Below are positions 18,321-25,728 of a stretch of DNA of 64,000 nucleotides, piece by piece (positions within the stretch are counted from its first letter, which is position 1; each line of letters opens with the position of its first letter). The stretch is taken from positions 682,001-746,000 of the forward strand of contig OZ246421.1 in the NCBI GenBank assembly GCA_965231165.1, written 5' to 3'. The DNA is from Micavibrio_C sp965231165. GTDB taxonomy: Bacteria > Pseudomonadota > Alphaproteobacteria > Micavibrionales > Micavibrionaceae. Position numbers and translations under genes: made by a program. A model generated the notes under the pieces. It searched no databases and was not told the origin of the DNA. It worked only from the letters and a program-made list of their open reading frames with translations.

Positions 18321-20450
18321 ATGGTCCGGGAAGGGGAAATTCAGCAATTTATAGGGATTCGGGCCAGTCAGGATAATGACGGGAAGGCCCGACTGACGGC
18401 TGTCGTGGCCGCACAGAAAGACCGTCTGTTCCTGTTTAGCCCGGTCTTTGCCGGGATTGGGGTTTGCGCTTATTTCGGGTTGCGGTTCGAGCCATCGTGG
18501 GTGGGCGCATTGTTGCCTGTTTTTTTGCTGGCGGGTGCGGCGGCATTGCTATGGTCTCATCGGTTGAATAGTTTGCCTGCTTATTTCTCATTTTTGTTTG
18601 TGATGGCGTTTTTGCTTATGACGGGTGGTTTTGCGGCTTCCAAAACACGTACGGCGCTTGTCGGCACTCCCATGTTAACCGAGTCCATCGGCCCCGTGAC
18701 GGTTGAAGGGCGTGTGGCGAATATTGAATTTCTGGAGGAGGGGCAAGGGTTGCGCCTGATCCTGAAAGATCTTTCGATTGAAAGATTAGGGCGTGAGGAA
18801 ACGCCGCACAGTATTCGGATAAAAGTGCGCAAGGGTGAGCATGTAAAGCCGGGTGACCGCATTTCGGTGCTGGCGGAATTGAATCCGCCTTCGGCGCCCG
18901 TGGCTCCTGGTGCTTTTGATTTTCAGCGCTTTGCGTATTTCAAACAGATGGGTGCGTTTGGTTTTGCCTATAAGGAGCCGGTGGTTATCAGCCCTGCGGA
19001 AAGTACGGGGTCATTATGGCTGGAACATTTGCGCCAGCGTGTTGGTGAGCGGATTATCGCTGCCATGCCCGCGCGGGAGGCGGGGATTGCCAATGCGCTG
19101 ATGACGGGTGAGCGGGCGGCGATTTCAGAACGGGATATGGTGGAGCTGCGTAATTCCGGAATCGTCCATATCATTTCGATTTCGGGACTGCATATCAGCA
19201 TGATCGCGGGGGTGGTGTTTTTCACGGTGCGGTTTTTGATGGCTTTGTTCCCGACATTTACGGTTTACCACCCGATCAAGAAATATTCTGCAGTGATCGC
19301 GTTGATCGTGACGATCCTTTATATGTTCATGGTAGGGGGGACGGTGCCGACGGTGCGTTCGGTGATTATGACCGGGATTATCCTGCTGGCTATTATGCTT
19401 GACCGCATACCCATATCCTTGCGCGTGGTGGCGATTGCCGCGTTGCTGATTATGGCGTTGGTGCCGGATGCCGTCATGGGTGCGAGTTTTCAAATGTCGT
19501 TTATGGCGGTGACGGGACTGGTGGCGTTTTATGAAGCAACGCGGACGTTCTGGATTGATCTTCACCGAAAGGCCAACTGGTTCGTGCGTGGATTTATCTA
19601 TCTGGCGGGTGTGTGCCTGACGACGGTGATAGCCAGTATCGCAACCGCCCCCTTTAGTATCTATCACTTTCAGCAATTTGCGAATTATGGTTTGGTTGCC
19701 AATTTGCTAGCGGTGCCGCTGACCTCCTTTATTGTCATGCCTGCGTCTTTGCTGGCCTATATATTGATGCCGCTGGGTCTTGAGGAGCCTGCGTTGTGGG
19801 TGATGGGGAAAGGTTTGAGTGGTATGTTATGGGTGTCGCATGCCGTTGCCAGCCTGCCGCATGCGGTGTGGAATCCGCAAGCGTGGCCGGTAGGTGCATT
19901 GATGGCATTTGCGATGGCGGGTATTTTTGTATGCCTGTTACAGGGATGGGGGAAGATTGTTGCCGTGCTGCCGCTGCTTCTGGGGCTTGTGTTTGTGCTG
20001 GCGTGGCGGCCACCGGATATTATGGTGAGTGCTTCGGGCAAACTGATGGCTGTGCGCACGGTGGATGATCATGTTTATTTATCGTCGGTACGCACGGATA
20101 AATTTGTGGCGGAAGCGTGGATCAGACTGCTAGGGCACGGCATGGAGAAGCCGCGGTCTTTTCGTGACGGGCCGATAGCCTGCGATGAATGGGGCTGCCG
20201 TTATGAGGCGGATGGGCGCAAAGTGGCGTTCGTATTTCATGCGGGGGGACACACTGACGAATGTAACTGGGCGGATGTGGTTGTGGCCGATGATCCTATC
20301 CGGCTGAAACCGTGTCATGCAAAACTGGTTATTGACCGTTTTGATTTATGGCGTGAAGGCGCGCATGCGGTGTGGCTGAATGATTTGCGTATGTTGTCTG
20401 TTCAGGACGTGCGTGGCACACGGCCATGGACGGTCAGTGACGCACGGTAG
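18321..20450 (+). CDS. comEC: ComEC/Rec2-family competence membrane protein
   Basis: A polytopic inner-membrane protein; in naturally competent bacteria ComEC forms the channel for single-stranded DNA. An N-terminal OB-like (DUF4131) region holds VEGRVANIEFLEEGQ, and the competence domain has the diagnostic ALMTGERAAIS...SGIVHIISISGLHISM segment, then about eight to ten hydrophobic helices. The C-terminus (about 110 residues) lacks the metallo-beta-lactamase domain of the Bacillus protein, as is frequent in alphaproteobacteria. I use ATG 18321 (709 residues); a TTG at 18261 would extend it by 20. Neither has a convincing ribosome site. Confidence 0.88.
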   Translation: MVREGEIQQFIGIRASQDNDGKARLTAVVAAQKDRLFLFSPVFAGIGVCAYFGLRFEPSWVGALLPVFLLAGAAALLWSHRLNSLPAYFSFLFVMAFLLMTGGFAASKTRTALVGTPMLTESIGPVTVEGRVANIEFLEEGQGLRLILKDLSIERLGREETPHSIRIKVRKGEHVKPGDRISVLAELNPPSAPVAPGAFDFQRFAYFKQMGAFGFAYKEPVVISPAESTGSLWLEHLRQRVGERIIAAMPAREAGIANALMTGERAAISERDMVELRNSGIVHIISISGLHISMIAGVVFFTVRFLMALFPTFTVYHPIKKYSAVIALIVTILYMFMVGGTVPTVRSVIMTGIILLAIMLDRIPISLRVVAIAALLIMALVPDAVMGASFQMSFMAVTGLVAFYEATRTFWIDLHRKANWFVRGFIYLAGVCLTTVIASIATAPFSIYHFQQFANYGLVANLLAVPLTSFIVMPASLLAYILMPLGLEEPALWVMGKGLSGMLWVSHAVASLPHAVWNPQAWPVGALMAFAMAGIFVCLLQGWGKIVAVLPLLLGLVFVLAWRPPDIMVSASGKLMAVRTVDDHVYLSSVRTDKFVAEAWIRLLGHGMEKPRSFRDGPIACDEWGCRYEADGRKVAFVFHAGGHTDECNWADVVVADDPIRLKPCHAKLVIDRFDLWREGAHAVWLNDLRMLSVQDVRGTRPWTVSDAR

Positions 20451-20453
20451 AGA

Positions 20454-20494
20454 TGAAAGAAGGGGCTTTGTTTTCGCGTGAGCCCCTTCTTTCA
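20454..20494. terminator. bidirectional rho-independent terminator
   Basis: TGAAAGAAGGGGCT (20454-20467) pairs perfectly with AGCCCCTTCTTTCA (20481-20494) over a 13-base loop. The stem carries A-rich and T-rich ends on both sides, so it can serve both comEC (+) and the convergent EF-hand gene (-), whose stop codons flank it. Confidence 0.85.
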
Positions 20495-20507
20495 TACAAG
20501 TTAGTGG

Positions 20508-20990
20508 TTATCTGAGAACGGCAGACCATTCGTCCATGCTTAACGATCCATCATTATTGTCGTCATAGGCGGCGAAGGTGCCTTTAGCAAACTCGGGGCT
20601 GTCAATTTTGCCATCGAGATTGGTGTCCCATTTCGAGTAAAGGCCCGTTTTTTCGACGAGGGTTTTGACTTCATTGTTATCAAGGCGTCCGTCTTTGTCC
20701 TGATCCCAATAGGTATATTTATTGTAATCTACGTCCTTATAGGGCCTGTAAAGCTGAGATGTTGTCACATTCCATTCTTCATCGCCCATATATCCGTCGC
20801 GATCGGTGTCGGATCTTGTGTAAAAATATGTCGTGAATTCTTCGGGTTCTATAAAGCCATTCCTGTTTTTGTCCTGAGAAAATATTTGTGTCTGTGTTTC
20901 AGTTTTCTGGGCGTACGCTGAATTTGCGTATGTCCCTGCTGCTGTTAACGCCAGGCTGGCCAATAATGCTAATTTCAGATGGTTTTTCAT
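20508..20990 (-). CDS. secreted EF-hand calcium-binding protein
   Basis: 160 residues with a clear signal peptide (residues 1-28, ending NSAYA-Q) and then five EF-hand loops of the DxDxDG type: DKNRNGFIEPEE, DTDRDGYMGDEE, DQDKDGRLDNNE, DTNLDGKIDSPE and DDNNDGSLSMDE. Five loops in about 130 residues means almost the whole mature protein is calcium-binding repeats, like periplasmic calsymin-type proteins. Function beyond Ca2+ binding is not inferable. It has its own promoter region or follows the entericidin gene, and ends at a shared terminator. Confidence 0.85.
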   Translation of the reverse strand: MKNHLKLALLASLALTAAGTYANSAYAQKTETQTQIFSQDKNRNGFIEPEEFTTYFYTRSDTDRDGYMGDEEWNVTTSQLYRPYKDVDYNKYTYWDQDKDGRLDNNEVKTLVEKTGLYSKWDTNLDGKIDSPEFAKGTFAAYDDNNDGSLSMDEWSAVLR

Positions 20991-21016
20991 GTCGGTTCCT
21001 TTTCGTTGGGTTTTTT

Positions 21017-21154
21017 CTAATTTGCAGATCTTTGTATGGATTCTCCGGTGTTTTCAATGTCACGTCCTGCACCCTCGACGGTTTCGCAAGCTGATAAAGA
21101 AAGGCCGGCAATGATTAATGAGATCAATGTAAAAAAGCGTGAGTATTGAATCAT
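21017..21154 (-). CDS. entericidin-family small lipoprotein
   Basis: A 45-residue product. It has a short basic N-terminus, a hydrophobic segment, and the lipobox LSAC, followed by ETVEGAGRDIENTGES, the characteristic mature sequence of entericidin A/B (ETxxGxGxDIxxxGxxI). Entericidins are small membrane lipoproteins whose E. coli members form an antidote/toxin pair tied to stationary-phase lysis. GAGGGG lies 10 bases upstream of the ATG. A second short frame (21170-21337) ends 15 bases before it on the same strand. Only one entericidin copy is visible here. Confidence 0.85.
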   Translation of the reverse strand: MIQYSRFFTLISLIIAGLSLSACETVEGAGRDIENTGESIQRSAN

Positions 21155-21169
21155 GTTTCTATATCCCCT

Positions 21170-21337
21170 CTAAAAATTAGACGCCTTGTACAAGGTTTGA
21201 TGCGGGCATTCTGTTTTCAATTTTGTTGAATTTTCGTTACAAGAAGTCTGGATCGTATTTTCCGGCAGTAGCAGGGGTGTTCCCAGTGGTGCCATTAAAA
21301 TCAGAGAAAGAAATGCTGTAAGCGTTTTGAAATCCAT
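21170..21337 (-). CDS. short putative exported peptide, unknown
   Basis: A 55-residue frame with a hydrophobic N-terminal half (LTAFLSLILMAPLGTPLLL) resembling a signal or membrane segment, then a polar tail with two Cys (residues 33 and 44). Its stop lies 15 bases upstream of the entericidin ATG, next to that gene's ribosome site, which would permit coupled translation. Its own ribosome site is weak (CTGGTG). It could be chance; I report it because of position and signal-like start. The 100 bp before it (21338-21437) show nothing. Confidence 0.35.
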   Translation of the reverse strand: MDFKTLTAFLSLILMAPLGTPLLLPENTIQTSCNENSTKLKTECPHQTLYKASNF

Positions 21338-21437
21338 GATGCCAATAGTTCACCAGGTTAACACGCGGCTTGATTGCCACGGTTGCTCAAGTGTAGCGAG
21401 CACCAGATTCATTGCAATTATCAGGAAGTGGTAGTTC

Positions 21438-22373
21438 TTAGGGGTGTTTGCGCTGACGGGAGAAAAAGTCCCACAGGATATCTGTAGCGTCGTGGCCGAG
21501 ATAGCTGGAGCCGTCATCGAATTCGCTGTAGATCGCTTTGGGGCTGCCGGGCCAGTTGTGGCCGCCGTTTTTGATGGTTTGCAGGATGACAACGGTTCCG
21601 TTTTTGCAGGGCTTGCGGGTATAGGTGGTGATGTTGCCCTTGGCGTAGATATTTTCATCGGCGGTGCAGCCATTTTGCCGTTGCCAGAAATCATAGGCGG
21701 ATTTTACGGGTTGGTATATATCGCCATTCATGGCGTTGCGCACGATGGGTCGTTTACTTTCGCCGCCGTTAAAGGGTACTGAGTTATCGGCCAGTCCATG
21801 GATTATCATGGTGGATACGGGTACGGACGGGATGGGTTGATCGCTGAATATCGTGCCCGCTACAACGCCGATGGCGGCCACTTTTGGCGCTAACGCCGCG
21901 CCCAGCCTGTGGGCCATCATGCCGCCGTTTGACATGCCCGTGATGTAAATGCGTTTAGGGTCGGCGTTTTGAAATTTCACAAGCCTGTCAATCAGCGCGT
22001 CGATAAATTCTATATCGTCAATTTTTTGTCGTACGGCGTAGGCGCAACATTTTCCGGCGTTCCATGTCAGCAGTTTATCTTCGCGGCGGCCCGAGCCGTT
22101 GGGGTAGACGACGATGAAACCTTCTTTGTCGGCTTTGTCGTTAAAGCGGGTGGATTTGACCATGTGATTGGCATTGCCACCGCCACCATGCAGGGCGATC
22201 ACAACGGGCAGGCCGTTTGTGATTTTGACAGGCATGGGGTTGGGAAAATGGATGATGTAAGTGCGCTCGACGCCGCCTACTTCCATTTTCTGCTCTTGAG
22301 TGCCTCCCGGTTCTGCCCATGCGCAGGGCGTGGCCAGAAATAGCGTCAGACTGATAAGTAGTATCAGGCGCAT
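21438..22373 (-). CDS. secreted PHB-depolymerase-like / feruloyl esterase-like hydrolase
   Basis: 311 residues: signal peptide (residues 1-20, ending AWA-E), then an alpha/beta-hydrolase of the LpqC/Esterase-PHB type. The oxyanion region VVIALHGGGGNA is at about residues 57-68, the nucleophile elbow is GMSNGG, and the catalytic His is in the NGGHNWPG segment near the C-terminus. Family members cleave polyhydroxyalkanoates or hydroxycinnamate esters; the substrate here is unknown. The ATG immediately abuts the lexA stop, so it may be in the lexA transcript, although no SOS role is implied. Confidence 0.85.
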   Translation of the reverse strand: MRLILLISLTLFLATPCAWAEPGGTQEQKMEVGGVERTYIIHFPNPMPVKITNGLPVVIALHGGGGNANHMVKSTRFNDKADKEGFIVVYPNGSGRREDKLLTWNAGKCCAYAVRQKIDDIEFIDALIDRLVKFQNADPKRIYITGMSNGGMMAHRLGAALAPKVAAIGVVAGTIFSDQPIPSVPVSTMIIHGLADNSVPFNGGESKRPIVRNAMNGDIYQPVKSAYDFWQRQNGCTADENIYAKGNITTYTRKPCKNGTVVILQTIKNGGHNWPGSPKAIYSEFDDGSSYLGHDATDILWDFFSRQRKHP

Positions 22374-23063
22374 TTAGTGATAGGTGCGCATCAGGCTGAC
22401 GAGACGGCCTTGCACCTTGACGCGTTCCGGTTCCAGCACACGGGGTTCGTATTCATCGTTCTCGGGTTCAAGGATGATTTTATTGCCGGAGCGGCGAATG
22501 CGTTTGAGGGTGGCTTCGTGATCGTCAACCAGTGCGACGACGATGGTGCCGTTTTCGGCGGTGTCGCATTTCTGGATGATCACGGTGTCACCGTCGTTGA
22601 TGCCCGCGTTGATCATGGAATCTCCTGAAATGGTTAGGGCGTAATGTTCGCCACGACCGAGCATGGAGGGGGGGATTTCAATCGAGGCGGTTTCGTCGCG
22701 CAACGCCTCGATTGGCGTACCGGCGGCGATTTTGCCGTAGAGGGGGATGATTTCAGCGGTGCCAGCAGATTCTGCCATATTCTGCACAGCGCGGATATTG
22801 CGGCTGACGCTGGCGGCAGATGAAGAGTCGTTGGCGGCGGGGGCATAGCCCTCTGGCAGCTTGCGCACTTCGAGTGCGCGGGCGCGGTGCGGCAGGCGTT
22901 CCAGATAGCCGCGTTCGACCAGCGCGCTGATCAGACGGTGAATGCCGGATTTGGATTTCAGGCCCAGCGCTTCTTTCATTTCCTCGAAAGAGGGGGCGAC
23001 ATCGCCCTGTTGCATGCGTTCATGGATGAACAACAACAGGTCTTTCTGTTTGCGCGTCAGCAT
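22374..23063 (-). CDS. lexA: SOS repressor LexA
   Basis: Represses DNA-damage genes and self-cleaves when RecA filaments form. The N-terminal winged helix (residues 1-65) contains SFEEMKEALGLKSKSGIHRL. The cleavage pair is Ala114-Gly115 in KIAAGTPIEA, the nucleophile is Ser149 in SGDSM, and the general base is Lys187 in HEATLKR. Length of 229 residues is typical for alphaproteobacteria. It follows trpC by 100 bp on the same strand, and that gap holds candidate operator half-sites (23140-23153). Confidence 0.97.
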   Translation of the reverse strand: MLTRKQKDLLLFIHERMQQGDVAPSFEEMKEALGLKSKSGIHRLISALVERGYLERLPHRARALEVRKLPEGYAPAANDSSSAASVSRNIRAVQNMAESAGTAEIIPLYGKIAAGTPIEALRDETASIEIPPSMLGRGEHYALTISGDSMINAGINDGDTVIIQKCDTAENGTIVVALVDDHEATLKRIRRSGNKIILEPENDEYEPRVLEPERVKVQGRLVSLMRTYH

Positions 23064-23139
23064 TTAGGGGCATTCTCCTGCTTTTTTGTATGCTATTTGT
23101 TCTTATCCTAGCCTGATTCTGGAAGGATTGCCACTGTTT

Positions 23140-23153
23140 GTTCGCTTTTGTTC
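23140..23153. promoter_or_regulatory. candidate LexA operator (GTTC direct repeat) upstream of lexA
   Basis: Two GTTC half-sites at 23140-23143 and 23150-23153 form a direct repeat in the 100-bp lexA upstream region, with a third GTTC at 23099. The established alphaproteobacterial SOS box is GTTC-N7-GTTC, whereas here the spacer is 6. It may be a lineage variant or chance. Confidence 0.35.
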
Positions 23154-23163
23154 TTGGTATGTA

Positions 23164-23955
23164 TTATGAAATTCCCAGAAGGGCACGGGTGGCGGCGGTA
23201 ACGTCCGGCTGGCGCATCAGGCTTTCGCCGACGAGGAAGGCCGGGAATCCGGCGTTTTGCAGACGTTGCAGATCGGCGTGGTTGTGGATGCCGCTTTCGG
23301 CGACGCGCAATATATTTGCGGGCATGGCGGCGGCGATGTCGAGCGCGGTGTTCAGGTCAACGGCCAGTGTCTTTAGATTGCGGCTGTTGACGCCGACCAT
23401 TTGGGGATCGAGTTTCAAGGCGCGGTCGAGTTCTTCGCGGTCATGCACTTCAAACAGCACATCGAGATTTAATGTGGTGGCGAGTTTGTAGAGATCGCTG
23501 GCCAGTGCGTCATCGAGTGCCGCCATGATGATGAGCATGCAATCAGCACCCATCGCGCGGGTTTCATAGACCTGATAGGGATCGACGATGAAGTCTTTGC
23601 GCAGGACGGGCAGGTCGCAGGCGGCGCGGCCTTCCAGCAGATATTCTGTTTTGCCCTGAAAATAGGGTTCATCGGTGAGGATGGACAGGCACGCGGCACC
23701 ACCGGCCTGATATGCCTGTGCCAGTTGCGCCGGATTGAAGTCTTCACGGATGATGCCGACGCTGGGTGATGCTTTTTTGATTTCGGCGATCAGTGCGGGT
23801 AGGCTCGCGGATTCTTTGGTGCGCAAGGCTTTGATGAAGCCGCGTACGGGAGAGGCTGTCTTGAGTTGTTCTTCCAGTGCAGCTTGCGGCACTTTGGCTT
23901 TGCAGGCGGCGACGTGGGCGCGTTTATCATCGCAGATTTTTTGCAGGATGCTCAT
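23164..23955 (-). CDS. trpC: indole-3-glycerol phosphate synthase
   Basis: Closes the indole ring in tryptophan synthesis (CdRP to indole-3-glycerol phosphate), a TIM barrel of 263 residues. Visible motifs: AEIKKASPSVG-type IAEIKKASPSVGIIREDF, VLRKDFIVDPYQVYE, MVGVNSRNLKT, and AESGI at the phosphate site. It is monofunctional, with no fused TrpF. It is separated from trpD by 110 bp holding a palindromic repeat, unlike the tight spacing of the other trp genes here. Confidence 0.97.
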   Translation of the reverse strand: MSILQKICDDKRAHVAACKAKVPQAALEEQLKTASPVRGFIKALRTKESASLPALIAEIKKASPSVGIIREDFNPAQLAQAYQAGGAACLSILTDEPYFQGKTEYLLEGRAACDLPVLRKDFIVDPYQVYETRAMGADCMLIIMAALDDALASDLYKLATTLNLDVLFEVHDREELDRALKLDPQMVGVNSRNLKTLAVDLNTALDIAAAMPANILRVAESGIHNHADLQRLQNAGFPAFLVGESLMRQPDVTAATRALLGIS

Positions 23956-23972
23956 GTTTTATCTCTCTTACC

Positions 23973-24058
23973 TGTCATTCCCGCGCAAGCGGGAATCCAG
24001 AGTCAAAACCGGATATTATCTTTGTGGCACTGGATCCCCGGTCAAGCCGGGGATGACA
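23973..24058. repeat. TGTCA-flanked palindromic repeat, copy 2 (86 bp), between trpD and trpC
   Basis: The left arm 23973-24000 (TGTCATTCCCGCGCAAGCGG and onward) is matched by the inverted right arm 24030-24058 (ending GGGGATGACA). Each arm also contains its own hairpin (CCCGC..GCGGG and CCCCGG..CCGGGG). It fills the trpD-trpC gap and could act as a processing site or partial transcription barrier. Confidence 0.85.
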
Positions 24059-24065
24059 ATCATTA

Positions 24066-25082
24066 TTAAGCGGCATTCGTAAACTCAATATAATCAGCCA
24101 GCAACTTTTTCGTCTTTCCATTGTCGATGGTTTCGGCGGCGAGGTGAGCGGCTTTGAGGGGGTCGGTGGTTTTGTCGGCGATCAGCAGGGCGGCGGCGGC
24201 ATTGGCCAGAACGATGTTTCTGTAGGCTGATAATTCTCCGTCGAGAAGGCGTTTGAGGGCTGCGGCGTTGTATGGGGCGTCGCCGCCCATCAGTGCTGGG
24301 GTGGAGGAATAGTCGAGGCCGAAAAGTTGCGGCAGGATATTTTCTTCGCGGCTGACTTTATTATGTTCCAGTTTGGCGATGCGGGTTTTTCCGGTGACGG
24401 TGATTTCATCGAGGCCGTCCTGACCGTGTACAACCCAGGCTTTTTCGGTGCCGAGGCGCTCCAACGTCTGTGCCATTGGTGTCAGCCATTTTTCATCGAA
24501 CACGCCGAGTAGCTGGCGTTTGGTGCCTGCGGGGTTCGAGAGGGGGCCGAGCAAATTAAAGATGGTGCGGAAACCCAGTTTCTTGCGGATGGGGACGACA
24601 TGTTTCATCGCGCTGTGGTGGCGCGGGGCCATCAGGAAGGCGAAGTTGTAACGGGCGAGGGCTTCCTCAATCGTTTCGTGATCGATATCGAGATTGACGC
24701 CCAGCGCTTCGAGGACATCGGCGGCACCGGATTTCGAACTGGCGGCGCGGTTGCCGTGTTTGGCCACGGGTACGCCGCAGGCGGCAACGACCAGTGCCAC
24801 GGCGGTGGAGATATTATAGGTGCCGCTGCCATCGCCGCCGGTACCGCAGCAATCAAGTGCGCCGGGCGGGGCTTTGATGGTGGCGGCTTTTTCGCGCATG
24901 ACGCGGGCGGCGCCGGTGATTTCGTCAACGGTTTCACCCTTTTTCATCAGGTAGGTGAGGAAAGCGGCTATATCACTTTCCGGCGCGCCGCCATCCATGA
25001 TGATATTCATGGCGGCGATCATTTCCTGTTCGCTTAAATGCTCGCCAATGCGCAGCTTGTCGAGGGAAAGGGCGGCGGTCAT
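24066..25082 (-). CDS. trpD: anthranilate phosphoribosyltransferase
   Basis: Joins anthranilate and PRPP in tryptophan synthesis. The PRPP/Mg site shows CCGTGGDGSGTYNIS (about residues 81-95), KHGNRAASSKSGAAD, and the MAPRHHSAMKHVVPIRKKLGFRTIFN block. Length of 338 residues is standard. Its start overlaps the trpG stop by 4 bases, so the two are likely translationally coupled. Confidence 0.97.
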   Translation of the reverse strand: MTAALSLDKLRIGEHLSEQEMIAAMNIIMDGGAPESDIAAFLTYLMKKGETVDEITGAARVMREKAATIKAPPGALDCCGTGGDGSGTYNISTAVALVVAACGVPVAKHGNRAASSKSGAADVLEALGVNLDIDHETIEEALARYNFAFLMAPRHHSAMKHVVPIRKKLGFRTIFNLLGPLSNPAGTKRQLLGVFDEKWLTPMAQTLERLGTEKAWVVHGQDGLDEITVTGKTRIAKLEHNKVSREENILPQLFGLDYSSTPALMGGDAPYNAAALKRLLDGELSAYRNIVLANAAAALLIADKTTDPLKAAHLAAETIDNGKTKKLLADYIEFTNAA

Positions 25083-25651
25083 TGCGTCAGCTTCACGAAA
25101 TTGCGCATCAGGTCATGGCCGTGCGCGGTGGCGATGCTTTCGGGGTGGAACTGTACGCCGTGGATCGGTTTGGTTTTGTGCATCAGGCCCATGATTTGGC
25201 CATCGGCGGTTTCGGCGGTGATTTCCAGTGTGTCGGGCAGGGTAGCGCGCTCGACGATCAGCGAATGGTAGCGCGTGACCGGGTACGGGCTGGGCAATCC
25301 GGCGAAGATTCCTTGGCCTGTGTGGGTGATGTCGGAGATTTTGCCGTGCATCGGTTGCGGGGCGCGGATGACGTTGCCGCCGAAACACTGGCCGATGGCC
25401 TGATGCCCGAGGCAGACGCCGAGTAAGGGAATATCATGGTCAGCGGCGGCCTGTATCAGGCGCAGGCAGATCCCGGCATGGTCGGGGTCGCTGGGGCCGG
25501 GGGAAATCACGATGCCGGAGGGTTCCTGCGCCAGGACTTCCTCGACACTTAAGGAGTCGTTCCGGTGGACTTGCGTTTCTGCCCCTAAATCGCCCAGATA
25601 CTGGACGAGATTGAAGGTAAAACTGTCGTAATTGTCGATCAGGATCAGCAT
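25079..25651 (-). CDS. trpG: anthranilate synthase component II (glutamine amidotransferase)
   Basis: Supplies ammonia from glutamine to TrpE. Class I amidotransferase: N-terminal ILIDNYDSFTFNLVQYL, catalytic Cys in LGVCLGHQAIG, His/Glu in HPESIAT. Started at ATG 25651 (190 residues), which places LILIDNYDSF at the N-terminus as in the family; an upstream ATG at 25681 would add 10 unsupported residues. No strong ribosome site is seen for either. It overlaps trpD by 4 bases. Confidence 0.95.
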   Translation of the reverse strand: MLILIDNYDSFTFNLVQYLGDLGAETQVHRNDSLSVEEVLAQEPSGIVISPGPSDPDHAGICLRLIQAAADHDIPLLGVCLGHQAIGQCFGGNVIRAPQPMHGKISDITHTGQGIFAGLPSPYPVTRYHSLIVERATLPDTLEITAETADGQIMGLMHKTKPIHGVQFHPESIATAHGHDLMRNFVKLTQ

Positions 25652-25728
25652 GATATTTATATGAACGACCGGGGATAACATGGCAAGGGAGATTTACGAA
25701 AACTATGGGAAAGGGGTAATCTGATGGC

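Noticed and set aside
25652..25728. trp leader-peptide attenuator upstream of trpG or trpE
   Set aside because: There is no short frame with tandem Trp codons before trpG, and trpE directly abuts ppiD.
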